Positions 17,208 to 25,654 of a stretch of DNA of 64,000 nt are shown in pieces. Origin of the DNA: Caballeronia hypogeia (GTDB lineage Bacteria; Pseudomonadota; Gammaproteobacteria; Burkholderiales; Burkholderiaceae). How positions within the stretch are numbered: position 1 is the first letter of the stretch; every line of letters begins with the position of its first letter. Under the pieces are notes generated by a model. That model ran no database searches and was not told where the DNA came from. It saw only the letters and a list, made by a program, of their open reading frames with translations. The DNA lies in contig NZ_FCOA02000031.1 in the NCBI RefSeq assembly GCF_001544875.2, positions 20,626-84,625 on the forward strand, written 5' to 3'. A program made the translations under genes and the position numbers.

Positions 17208-18740
17208 GGTGCACATAAGGGGTTGCGAAACTCCCAGTTTCAATATGAAATTGGCCTATCTTCTGGGAGTGAGAAGCGCCGATGAGCACGCCGGATTTCT
17301 TCCGCAGCCGCCTGGACGCGATGATTGATTTGCGGCATCCGCTGGCGGTATTGGCCAATCGGATGCCATGGACGTCGATAGAAGCGACGTTGACACCAAT
17401 CTTCGAGCGACGTGCTCGCGAAGGCCGGACCAGCGCGGAGATTGATCTATTCGGCATGGCACCGAAACTGGCAGGTGCGGGCCTCAGCGCTGCCGGGCGT
17501 CCGCGCCTGTCGATCCGGCTAATGGTCGGGCTGCTCTACCTGAAGCACGCGTACAACGAAAGTGATGATTCGGTTTGTGAGCGCTGGGCACAAGACGTGT
17601 ACTTCCAGTTTTTCTGCGGCGAGGAGTATTTTCAGCCGCACATGCCGTGCGATCCGACCAACCTCGTGCGCTTTCGGCAGGCGCTGGGCGAAGCCGGTGT
17701 CGAGGAGTTGCTGGCGACGACAATTGCAGCGGCCGTGCAAATGAAAGCAGTGAGGCCGGCCGAGTTCGAGCGGGTGATTGTCGATACGACGGTCCAACAG
17801 AAAGCGATTGCCTATCCGACTGACAGCCGTTTGCTAGAGGTTGCACGAGGCAAGCTCGCAAGGCTCGCGCAACGTGCCGGACTGACACTGAAGCAGACAT
17901 ACGAGCGAGAGGGGAAACAATTGCGTCGCCGCGCCGGTGGCTATGCGCATGCGAAACAGTTCAAGCGACTGCGCCGGGTGCTCAAGCGTCAGCGCACGAT
18001 ACTCGGACGATTGCTGCGTGACATCGAGAGAAAGTTATCGGGCACCTCTACTGAGCAGCAGGCATCCTTGCACATCTGGCTTGAGCGCGCCTGGCGTATC
18101 TGCCGCCAGCGTGCGAAGGATAAGCACAAGCTCTATGCGCTTCACGCGCCAGAAGTGGAGTGCATCTCGAAAGGCAAGGCTCGCCAGCCGTATGAGTTTG
18201 GCGTCAAGGTGAGTCTCGCAATCACGGAGAAGCAAGGCCTCATTGTCGGTGCACGCTCGTTTGTGGGCAACCCTTATGACGGACATACCTTGGCCGGACA
18301 ACTTGAACAAACAACCATCTTGCTTCAGGATCTGCCGGGCGTGTCAAAGCCGAAGACCGTGCTGGCGGACCTCGGGTATCGCGGTGTGGATGCCGATCTC
18401 GCGCCGGTACAGTTGATTCACCGAGGTAAACACAAGTCGCTAAGCAGTACACAACGACGATGGTTAAAACGCCGCCAAGCGATAGAACCGATCATCGGGC
18501 ATGTGAAGCAGGACCACGGCATGCAGCGTTGCTGGCTCAAAGGGCAAACCGGCGACGCCTTACATACGGTGCTATGCGCGGTGGGCTATAACCTTCGCTG
18601 GTTGTTGCGCGCTATTGTTCGCCTGGGGCTTGCGCCCGTATTTTTTGTTCTCGAGTGGCTGCGCAGCCTCCACAAAGTCTCGCGAGAAACCTTGCTCGCA
18701 CCTCGTACAACTGCCTGAGTTCGGAAAGTGCAAGGGCACC
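17208..18740 (+). mobile_element. IS5-family insertion sequence (edges approximate)
   Basis: One transposase gene fills almost the whole element, which sits between marR and a porin gene. The edges are a guess: GGTGC occurs at 17208 and, inverted, at 18736-18740, and the 32-base ends share about half of their positions, including both extremities. I found no matching target duplication beside these ends, so the true boundaries remain open. Confidence 0.5.
17282..18718 (+). CDS. IS5-family transposase (DUF772 N-terminal domain)
   Basis: A 478-residue DDE transposase that looks intact. The N-terminal DUF772-type domain covers about residues 20-150 (RPRLSIRLMVGLLYLKHAYNESDD). The catalytic triad is readable: D168 in VIVDTTVQQKAIAYPTD, D363 in VLADLGYRGVD, and E402 in RRQAIEPIIGHVKQDHGM. 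The middle of the protein is rich in Lys and Arg, as expected for DNA binding. No second copy or fragment is present in the window. It would catalyse cut-and-paste movement of its own element. Confidence 0.9.
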   Translation: MSTPDFFRSRLDAMIDLRHPLAVLANRMPWTSIEATLTPIFERRAREGRTSAEIDLFGMAPKLAGAGLSAAGRPRLSIRLMVGLLYLKHAYNESDDSVCERWAQDVYFQFFCGEEYFQPHMPCDPTNLVRFRQALGEAGVEELLATTIAAAVQMKAVRPAEFERVIVDTTVQQKAIAYPTDSRLLEVARGKLARLAQRAGLTLKQTYEREGKQLRRRAGGYAHAKQFKRLRRVLKRQRTILGRLLRDIERKLSGTSTEQQASLHIWLERAWRICRQRAKDKHKLYALHAPEVECISKGKARQPYEFGVKVSLAITEKQGLIVGARSFVGNPYDGHTLAGQLEQTTILLQDLPGVSKPKTVLADLGYRGVDADLAPVQLIHRGKHKSLSSTQRRWLKRRQAIEPIIGHVKQDHGMQRCWLKGQTGDALHTVLCAVGYNLRWLLRAIVRLGLAPVFFVLEWLRSLHKVSRETLLAPRTTA

Positions 18741-18842
18741 CGATCGAGCACCCGGAGGCGTCCGCGAAGCAATCCGAATTTTGCAGGTGGGACTATTTAG
18801 GAAAACGAAAAAAATGCAACTCTCCTTTTCAGGAGACAGAAA

Positions 18843-20018
18843 ATGAAGAAGTGGGTGTTCATGGCGGGTATGTCGACAATATCGTTGACGGCGGGAACTG
18901 CGTTCGCTCAAAGCAGCGTGACGCTCTTCGGGCTGATCGATGAAGGCTTCAACTATACGAACAATGTCGGTGGTCATCCGCTTTACGCGCTTTCGAGCGG
19001 CGATGTGCAAGGAAGCCGGTGGGGCCTGCGTGGATCAGAAGATCTGGGCGGCGGCCTCGCGGCGGTCTTCAAGCTCGAATCCGGCTTCAATGTGAACAAC
19101 GGGCGGCTTGGTCAGCAAGGGCGCGGGTTCGGACGGCAGGCCTATGTCGGTCTGGCGAGCAACCAGTACGGCACGTTCACGTTTGGGCGTCAGTACGATT
19201 CCGTAACAGACTATCTGACGGCGCTCACGGCTAACGGTAGCTGGGGCGGCGGCATGTTCTCCCATCCCTACGACAACGACAATACCGATGATACGTTTCG
19301 CATAAACAATGCGGTGAAGTACGCGAGCATCGACTACCACGGGTTTTCTTTCGGGGGTATGTATGCCTTCAGCAATGATACGAACTTCGGTCTGAATCGT
19401 GCGGTGAGTGCGGGCGCGCAATATAGCAACGGCCCGCTCACGGTTGCCGCCGCATACCTCAATATCGACAATCCCAACGCGAATACGGCAGGCGCGGTAT
19501 CGATCGGGCCAAACGGGAGTGGCGACGGCAGCTGGACCGCGCGTAGGCAACGCATTTATGGCGCGGGGATCAACTACACGATCGGCGCAACGACGCTGGG
19601 CTTCGCCTACACGCGAACGGACCTCAACCAGCCGACCGCCACGCAGTACGCGAATTTGGCAGGCAATGCGGCACTCGGGACAGCATCGGATTTGCGCTTC
19701 AATAATTTCGAGATCAACGCGCGCTATCAGTTCACGCCGGCGTTCTTCGTCGGCGGCATGTACACGTACACGCAGATGACCTATGCGGGTAGCACAGGTC
19801 AGAGTACGAAACCGAAGTATCACCAGTTTGGGTTGATGGCTGACTACCTGCTCTCCAAGCGTACGGACGTTTACGCGCAGGCGGCCTATATTCAGGTTGC
19901 GGACGCAAGTGCCGCGACGGGAACCGGGCTGGAAGTGGCGTCCAATCCGGATACGGCCGGTCCGTCATCCACGAATCGGCAAATGATGGCTCGCGTCGCG
20001 ATCCGTCATAAGTTTTAA
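18843..20018 (+). CDS. Outer-membrane porin (Burkholderia OpcP/OmpC type)
   Basis: A 391-residue trimeric porin of the Gram-negative porin family. The signal peptide ends TAFAQ, the mature protein starts SSVTLFGLIDEGFNYTNN, and the C-terminus is RVAIRHKF with the terminal Phe used by the Bam machinery. PEFSR-like pore-loop features are replaced by the YDNDNTDDTFRINNAVKY segment shared with the porin at 25.7 kb. AGGAGA precedes the ATG. The IS upstream ends about 100-125 bases before the gene, so the IS may have separated the porin from an older promoter or brought a new one. An FAD oxidoreductase and a cupin gene follow on the same strand. Confidence 0.92.
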   Translation: MKKWVFMAGMSTISLTAGTAFAQSSVTLFGLIDEGFNYTNNVGGHPLYALSSGDVQGSRWGLRGSEDLGGGLAAVFKLESGFNVNNGRLGQQGRGFGRQAYVGLASNQYGTFTFGRQYDSVTDYLTALTANGSWGGGMFSHPYDNDNTDDTFRINNAVKYASIDYHGFSFGGMYAFSNDTNFGLNRAVSAGAQYSNGPLTVAAAYLNIDNPNANTAGAVSIGPNGSGDGSWTARRQRIYGAGINYTIGATTLGFAYTRTDLNQPTATQYANLAGNAALGTASDLRFNNFEINARYQFTPAFFVGGMYTYTQMTYAGSTGQSTKPKYHQFGLMADYLLSKRTDVYAQAAYIQVADASAATGTGLEVASNPDTAGPSSTNRQMMARVAIRHKF

Positions 20019-20094
20019 GGCCAGAGGGTCCTGGCGCATCCAGTAGGCATCGAAGCCGTTGCATGCCGGTATCAACGTTTGAGGGTCATCGATA

Positions 20095-21723
20095 GTGAAA
20101 AAGGATGAGCAATACGATGTCGTCGTCATTGGCGGCGGGCACAACGGGCTGGTTTGCAGTGCCTACCTGGCGCGCCAGGGCTTGAAGGTCTGCGTGGTCG
20201 AAAAGCGCGCGGTTGTGGGCGGCGCAGCCCTGACCGAAGAGTTCGCGCCGGGGTTTCGCAACTCGGTGTATTCGTACGCCGTGAGCCTCCTGAATCCGCG
20301 CGTGATAGCGGAACTGGAACTCCATCGTCATGGACTTAAGCTGATCCCGCTAAGCGTGAACGGGTGGAAGCGGTTCAGCCCGATGGCTGATGGCGGATTC
20401 CTCGCGCTGTCCGCAGACCCTGAGCAGTCGGCACTCGCACTCGATGCCCGTTCGAAAGGCGACGGCGCGGCGTTCAAAGAGCTTAATCGACGGCTCGCGC
20501 TGGCGGCCGACGTATTGCGCTCCCTGGTTCTTGAAACACCGCCAAATCTGCAAGGGGATTTTGGTTCGATCGTCCGAGCGCTATCAACTGGAAGCAAGCT
20601 CAGGAAGCTCGACATGCAGGGCCGGGCCGAATTGGTCAAGCTCATGACAATGAGCGTGGGCGACTACCTGAACACGCTCTTCAATGACGATGCGATCAAG
20701 GGCTTGTATGGCTACAGCGCCGCAGTGGGAAACATGCAAAGTCCGTACTCGGCGGGTTCGGCGTATGTGTTGCTGCACCACGTTTTCGGGGAACTGAACG
20801 GAAAGAAGGGCCAATGGGGGCAGGCCATTGGCGGCATGGGAGCGATCACCCAAGCTATCGCGAGCTCCGCCGGCGAGCTCGGCGTGAAGATGGTGACGGG
20901 CAAAGGCGTGACGGAGGTGCTGCTTGAGCAGGACCGTGCGGTCGGAGTAAGGCTCGACGATGGCCAGGTGATTCGTGCGGCATCGGTTGTGTCGAACCTC
21001 AATCCACGGCTGCTGTTCACGAAACTGGTCGACAGAGCCGCCCAACCTGAGGATTTTCACCGCCGCATGGAGACATGGCGTTGCATATCGGGTGTGTTCC
21101 GTATGAATGTGGCCCTGAGCGAATTGCCCGATTTCACCTGTGCGCCTGGTAATGATCCGGCGAGCTATCGGGCGGCATCCGTAGTGATCGCGCCGTCGCT
21201 GCAGTACCTCGAGCAAGCCTACGACGACGCCAAGCACGGCGCCTATTCGAAGGAACCGATCATCGAATTGCAGATTCCGTCGATTCAGGACAGCACGTTG
21301 GCACCGCCGGGGCAGCACGTCGCAAGCATGTTTTGCCAGTACTTCCACCCGCATCAATCCGATGGTCGTTCCTGGGATGACATCAAGGACGAGATCGCGG
21401 ATCACATCATCGGTCATTACACGAAGTTCGCGCCCAATTTCAGACGCGCAATCGTCGCGCGGCAGATAAAGTCACCGTTGGATATCGAACGTGATCTCGG
21501 CATGATCGGCGGCGACATTTTCCACGGTGCGCTCCACCTCGACCAGCTTTTCTCCATGCGCCCCGCGCCGGGCTATGCGGACTACAGAACGCCAATCAAG
21601 AAACTCTACAACTGCGGGTCGGGGACGCATCCGGGCGGCGGCGTCACGGGTGCGCCGGGTCGCAATGCAGCGTTCGAAGTGGCGCGCGATTTCAAGTCGG
21701 GCTTCCGAAAGCTTTTCCACTGA
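20095..21723 (+). CDS. FAD-dependent oxidoreductase, phytoene-desaturase/PYROXD2-like
   Basis: A 542-residue flavoprotein. The N-terminal dinucleotide fold is VVVIGGGHNGLVCSAYLARQG followed by VVEKRAVVGGAALTEEF. The C-terminal FAD motif YNCGSGTHPGGGVTGAPGRNAA is typical of the CrtI/PYROXD2 group. The start is a GTG at 20095 with GAGGG ahead (20081-20085). There is no signal peptide, so it acts in the cytosol. A small cupin gene follows 39 bases later, an arrangement repeated at 32.7-34.4 kb with an unrelated-looking oxidoreductase. No carotenoid genes are present, so an amine or alicyclic substrate is more likely than phytoene; this is inference. Confidence 0.85.
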   Translation: MKKDEQYDVVVIGGGHNGLVCSAYLARQGLKVCVVEKRAVVGGAALTEEFAPGFRNSVYSYAVSLLNPRVIAELELHRHGLKLIPLSVNGWKRFSPMADGGFLALSADPEQSALALDARSKGDGAAFKELNRRLALAADVLRSLVLETPPNLQGDFGSIVRALSTGSKLRKLDMQGRAELVKLMTMSVGDYLNTLFNDDAIKGLYGYSAAVGNMQSPYSAGSAYVLLHHVFGELNGKKGQWGQAIGGMGAITQAIASSAGELGVKMVTGKGVTEVLLEQDRAVGVRLDDGQVIRAASVVSNLNPRLLFTKLVDRAAQPEDFHRRMETWRCISGVFRMNVALSELPDFTCAPGNDPASYRAASVVIAPSLQYLEQAYDDAKHGAYSKEPIIELQIPSIQDSTLAPPGQHVASMFCQYFHPHQSDGRSWDDIKDEIADHIIGHYTKFAPNFRRAIVARQIKSPLDIERDLGMIGGDIFHGALHLDQLFSMRPAPGYADYRTPIKKLYNCGSGTHPGGGVTGAPGRNAAFEVARDFKSGFRKLFH

Positions 21724-21762
21724 GCAACCAAACCAACCCATACTTATTGATGAGGTCAGAGC

Positions 21763-22122
21763 ATGAAAGATAACGTGTCGAACCTGGTGATTCTCGACGC
21801 TGCTTCCGTCGAACCGAAGATCAACGCACCGTTCTTCGCCGGAACAGTTCAGGGCGATCCGCAGACCCGGACCTGGGTCAACGAAGGCAGCAGGGAACAG
21901 GGGTTTCTTGCGGGAATCTGGGAAGCGACCGAGGGTACCTTCGCGATGGATTACCCCGTGTGGGAGTTTTGCCACATCATTGCTGGGCGCTGCATCATCC
22001 GGGAGGAAGGGCGCGAAGCCGTCGAACTGAAAGCAGGTGACGGCTTCGTCTGCCGCAAGGGGCTGAAGGGCACTTGGGAAGTCGTCGAGACGATGACGAA
22101 GCACTTTGTCGTGCGGATCTGA
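21763..22122 (+). CDS. Small cupin protein (DUF861/Cupin_3-like)
   Basis: A 119-residue single-domain cupin. Core features are GIWEATEGTFAMDYPVWEFCHIIAGRC, then AGDGFVCRKGLKGTWEVVET and a short beta strand KHFVVRI. The pattern GxWE...E..xIxxGR...GD....GxxGxWxVxE is the same as in the cupin at 34053. DUF861 cupins include (S)-ureidoglycine aminohydrolase-like and ethanolamine-utilisation proteins, but many have no known activity. It is probably co-transcribed with the FAD oxidoreductase gene upstream and may bind its product. Confidence 0.8.
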   Translation: MKDNVSNLVILDAASVEPKINAPFFAGTVQGDPQTRTWVNEGSREQGFLAGIWEATEGTFAMDYPVWEFCHIIAGRCIIREEGREAVELKAGDGFVCRKGLKGTWEVVETMTKHFVVRI

Positions 22123-22513
22123 GTCTGATCGCTTAATACGCGATGCGCTGCGCCGTCAGCATGGAGAGGGGCAGCGCGCAGACCGTCCGAATATGATGTT
22201 TAGATGCTTCCTTGGCGACGTCGATCTCAACTTGTCCCATGCAACATGGGTCGCTGGCGCTTCAGAGGCGAACGCCGCCTTCGGTCAATAACAGTAGGTC
22301 GCGATTCGTTGCTTCGGGTCGTTGCGCCGTCGGTTCGACGCTAAACAAGAGACGCTCCCATGCGCGTCACCGCCCTCCGCCACGCAAGAAATCAGCCGTG
22401 CTCAATTCGAGGCGCGCCGCAGAATGGGCCAGTTGCCTACGATGAGCGACGGCATGATTCGGGTGGCTCCATCGTGGAAGATTTTCGACATCTTGGCATC
22501 GTCGCTCCCGCCC
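22123..22513 (+). other. Decayed intergenic DNA, no intact gene
   Basis: Short frames in several phases, none with a good ribosome-binding site or a recognisable domain. The frame from about 22400 (…RMGQLPTMSDGMIRVAPSW…) runs straight into the kfrA-like remnant that starts near 22514, so it may be older sequence joined to that remnant. I cannot identify it. Confidence 0.4.
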
Positions 22514-22960
22514 CAGGCGGACACCGCCAAACGGGCAGAGAAGCGAGAGGCCGAGCATCGGCGCACTTTGAGGCGCTTACTTGAGCAATAGGGCGACGCT
22601 CGTCATCAGACCGGGCGGCCCAAGGGCAAGCTCGACGCGCTCGAAGCGACCCCTCAAACACTTCAAGAACGGTTGAAGTCCATGCGCGGGGCGGCCCGGC
22701 CCTCCGCGCGGCGCGTGCCCACGGCCGAATCCAGTCCGTCGAGAATGCGAGCAGTTCGTAATGCAGCCGCCAGAAAAATGGCGAGGGCCGAAAGCTCGCA
22801 CTTAGATAATGTGCCGAGCGGCGTAATTCATGGCCGGTTAGTGCCCCAAGTCGCGCGTCGGTCGAAAGGAGGGAACAGGCAGAAGGTCAAAAAAGCATGG
22901 GTTGAACGTCGGCTCAGTCATTGAACAGCTGTTGCGCGTGCTGGCAGATGCCATGAGCGA
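22514..22960 (+). pseudogene. Remnant of a kfrA 3' end plus the start of the following RHH gene
   Basis: This stretch aligns by eye with 55.66-56.13 kb. Peptide KREAEHRRT appears in both, then the frame breaks (stop at about 22589). In another frame RVPTAESSPSR matches RVSTAESSPPV of intact KfrA, and GAAAGCTCGCAC-TAGATAATG, which covers the end of kfrA and its stop, is shared apart from one base. Homology continues through the non-coding gap (TCATGG/CCACGG...CGGTTAGTGCC/CGGTGGGTGCC) and into the ribbon-helix-helix gene (TTGAACAGC...TGCTGGCAGA at 22922-22950), then stops. The 5' part of kfrA is missing. It is non-functional because of frameshifts and stops. Confidence 0.8.
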
Positions 22961-23587
22961 CCGGCATAGCGCGAACTGAAACGATATATCGTTGCACAGA
23001 TAATTCTTAACTAGCACTCGTCAAATCCGACAACGAGTGTTGTGACCCTTATATCGTGTCATTGCAAATGAACGGCTTGCCGACTTGATCTTTTTAAGAG
23101 AAAACGAAGAACGAAAAGATGAGCGCAAGATCGGCGTCGGACTTTGCCGACTAAGCCCCAGCCTTGCCCGGACTCAGCGAGGATGTGTGTCATTGCGGGT
23201 GACTGACGACGACTATTTCGCCGGCGGGCCTGGTGACTGCCCGTGTCGCAGGGCCAGTCCACTAAATATAGGTCGTTGATTCACGCCAAATGATCGACGT
23301 CCGAGAGGCGCTTCGAGTCCTGAAAGCGGCCGACGAATGGTGGATCAGAAGGGCTGCGTCATTTTTCTAACGATACAGGGAAGCCAACATACTTTGAGGC
23401 AGCAATGCTTGCGAGGGGTCGACCGCCGGAGTTGTGGACGGAGATTCGGACAGAGCAGGGCGAATGGGTAGTAGCGAACGACGGCTGAGCCCCGCGGCTT
23501 CTGACGGTCCTTAAAACATCCGAGGATGTCGCCGCACCAGATTGGTGCTAAAGGAAAGTGCTTTCCGCTCTCAGAAAAAGACGTCGG
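22961..23587 (+). other. AT-richer intergenic region without a supported gene
   Basis: Only short frames without domains are present. The repeated phrase ACTCGTCAAATCCGACAACGAGT at about 23014-23036 forms an imperfect hairpin (ACTCGT and ACGAGT arms). The region ends at the operator-like element before the first XRE-cupin gene. Confidence 0.35.
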
Positions 23588-23608
23588 ATTTTTTTTGTGG
23601 TAAATTTT
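23588..23608 (+). promoter_or_regulatory. XRE-cupin operator-like element, site E
   Basis: A 21-bp element, ATTTTTTTTGTGG then TAAATTTT, about 40 bases before the regulator start. Columns TTTT at positions 3-6 and AAATTTT at 15-21 are identical in all five sites found in the window. The flank TCGGA just before it is also seen at sites B and D. This is the weakest dyad of the set, and no TATAGT box follows. Confidence 0.45.
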
Positions 23609-23646
23609 GAGGAAGTTTTTTTTCAAGCAACGAAGCGGGGATTGAA

Positions 23647-24255
23647 ATGATGGAGCTCGCGCGCGATAACGGGGACATGTCCGCGATTGACGATATTGCT
23701 CTGGACCGGTTTGCGCTCGGGAACGAGATCCGCAAGCTTCGCAAGGCGCGATCGAAAACGCTGGCGGAACTGGCCCTGGCGACCGGTCGTTCGATCAGCT
23801 TTATTAGTCAGTTGGAACGCGGACGGGCGGAGATTTCGATCTCTGATCTCCGACGGGTCGCTCAAAATCTCGGTGTTCCGCTCGGATGGTTCTTCATGTC
23901 GGATACGAAGCCGACTGAGGAGGTCGGACGCATTGTGCGGGCGACTGCTCGACGACGTTTGGGAAGCGCGACGGATGGCCTTGTCGAAGAACTGCTTTCC
24001 CCGAACATCGGCGGGGCATTCGAGTCTTTCCTCAGCACGTTTGCCGCAGGCGCGTCTCTGGTTGAACCAACGACACGCGACACGGAGGAGGAAGGTTACG
24101 TCGTTAGAGGCCAGTTAGACATCTGGATCGGCGGTCACCATTTCGAAGTAGCGGCAGGGGACAGCTTCCGGATAGCCCGCGAGGAATTCCGTTGGGCGAA
24201 TCGTGGAGAGGTCGAAGCTGTCGTTGTCTGGATAATCTCTCCGCCTACCTATTGA
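23647..24255 (+). CDS. XRE-family regulator with C-terminal cupin domain (regulator 1)
   Basis: A 202-residue regulator. Helix-turn-helix at about residues 20-75: IRKLRKARSKTLAELALATGRSISFISQLERGRAEISISDLRRVAQNLG. The cupin sensor domain is at about 115-200: RDTEEEGYVVRGQLDIWIGG, then AGDSFRI and VVWIISPPTY. Two ATGs (23647 and 23650) are possible starts. The domain plan is that of PuuR/SutR-type regulators that sense small amines or organic acids. It is clearly paralogous to the regulator at 43496, sharing FxMSxxKPxEEVGxIVRA and DTEEEGYVV. An operator-like dyad lies just upstream, so autoregulation is likely. Confidence 0.9.
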   Translation: MMELARDNGDMSAIDDIALDRFALGNEIRKLRKARSKTLAELALATGRSISFISQLERGRAEISISDLRRVAQNLGVPLGWFFMSDTKPTEEVGRIVRATARRRLGSATDGLVEELLSPNIGGAFESFLSTFAAGASLVEPTTRDTEEEGYVVRGQLDIWIGGHHFEVAAGDSFRIAREEFRWANRGEVEAVVVWIISPPTY

Positions 24256-24372
24256 CGCCGATCTCAAGCGAACGCGGATTGACTCGAGACACACCATTCG
24301 ATGAAGTCAGATCGAACTTGAGCAAGGCGTTTTATGTTCGATTAGTTGTACAAAATCTATTTAGGAGCCGGA

Positions 24373-24978
24373 ATGGGCAAGATTGTTGTGATTGGAGCAA
24401 CCGGCACGATCGGGCGTGCTGTCGTCTCGTCGTTGAGCGCTCGCCACGACGTCGTCGAAGTTGGTTCAACTCGCGGTGCGTATCGTGTCGACGCAACGAA
24501 CATCGAAAGCGTGCGCAAACTTTTCGAAACGATTGGGAAGGTTGACGGCGTGGTCACCACGACCGGACGAGTTCATTTTGGACCGTTGACCGAGACTACT
24601 CCCGAGCAATTCGATCTGGGCCTGCGAGACAAGTTGATGGGGCAAATCAACGTCGTGCTTGCGGCCCAGCCCTGGTTGAACGATGGTGGATCGTTCACGC
24701 TCACAAGCGGGATCAGCGCACATGAGCCGGTTCGCGAGGGTAGCAACGCGTCGTGTGTGAACCTCGCGCTTCAGGGCTTTGTGATGAGCGCGGCCCTCGA
24801 ACTGCCGCGAAGCATCCGCATAAATTTGGTTAGTCCGACCATCTTGGAGGAGTCCGTGCCAGTGTTCGGGGATTACTTTGTCGGATTTGAGCCAGTCAGT
24901 TCCCAGCGCGTGGGACTCGCATATCTGCGTTGTGTCGAAGGCCCCGATACGGGTCGAGTCTTCCGCGTCGGTTATTGA
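24373..24978 (+). CDS. Atypical short-chain dehydrogenase without YxxxK
   Basis: A 201-residue Rossmann protein from the ATG at 24373, which has AGGAG 5 bases ahead (24363-24367). The nucleotide-binding motif GATGTIGRA and the second strand VEVGSTRG are clear. The segment where classical SDRs carry YxxxK reads NASCVNLALQGFVMSAA, with neither Tyr nor Lys, although GGSFTLTSG keeps the Ser-like strand. This matches the description of the Lin1944-like SDR subgroup that lacks active-site residues. It may bind NAD(P) without classical dehydrogenase activity. It follows regulator 1 by 117 bases on the same strand and could share its transcript. Confidence 0.78.
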   Translation: MGKIVVIGATGTIGRAVVSSLSARHDVVEVGSTRGAYRVDATNIESVRKLFETIGKVDGVVTTTGRVHFGPLTETTPEQFDLGLRDKLMGQINVVLAAQPWLNDGGSFTLTSGISAHEPVREGSNASCVNLALQGFVMSAALELPRSIRINLVSPTILEESVPVFGDYFVGFEPVSSQRVGLAYLRCVEGPDTGRVFRVGY

Positions 24979-25328
24979 CGCGTTGATTACCTTTGGAGCT
25001 GGCGCTTTCTTGCGGACACTTGCTGGCGAATCTGTTTCCGTGGTGCGCCTTTAGGCTCCCGAAGTTTTCACAATCTTCCGTCGCACTGGGCCGCCGGGCC
25101 GCCGCACCCGGGCGGCGACTCGCCAACACAACATTACGGCCTCGAACAGCCTGACTCCGCTGCTCACGCGGTCAGGCTACCGTCATCTGCTTTCTCTCCT
25201 CCCCCTCGCCTGGCCGACCCGTGCGGCCCAACGCGCTGCCGCTTGCCTCCCAAAAGGGCGCCCTATTCTCCTGCTTACATCGAAAAACGGTTGCACCTCA
25301 ATTTCTTGGTAAAAAAAGAATAGGGGTA
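24979..25328 (+). other. Intergenic region, no gene seen
   Basis: GC-rich run with an imperfect hairpin around GGGCCGCCGGGCCGCC...CCCGGGCGGCG (about 25090-25119), possibly the end of the SDR transcript. The base composition then shifts abruptly to AT-rich just before promoter C. Confidence 0.35.
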
Positions 25329-25365
25329 AATTTTTATTGCAGAAATTTTACGGTGTTCCTATAGT
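25329..25365 (+). promoter_or_regulatory. Operator-promoter element, site C (porin 2)
   Basis: The operator-like stretch ends in GAAATTTT (25342-25349). TTGCAG (25337-25342) and TATAGT (25360-25365) are separated by 17 bases. This leaves a leader of about 280 bases to the porin start at 25655. The layout is the same as at sites A and B, with a more degenerate dyad. Confidence 0.65.
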
Positions 25366-25654
25366 GGCGCAACCTGATCCGTGGTGATTGATGGTTGGCG
25401 TCGTCAGACCTCGGGTGGAACGCGCTGGAACGCAGGGGCCTTCCATCTCGCCAGGCCGACGACGTAGGTACCGTAGACCTGAATCAAATCGGGAATGTAG
25501 TACTACTGATGAAAGCGCGAACGATCGTAAGGGTTAACTGGAGCAATCCGTGCCGTGAGCATGAAGCGTTTTAACGCGTGGCGAGTGCGGTCATCACAGG
25601 GCAGCGACGTGTTAGTAAATTGAAACTAAACAATGGCAGTTTGGAGAGAAAGCG

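Noticed and set aside
17208..17239. Possible terminal inverted repeats of the IS (GGTGC...CAGTT at both ends)
   Set aside because: Only about half of 32 positions agree and no target duplication flanks them, so they are used only as approximate edges.
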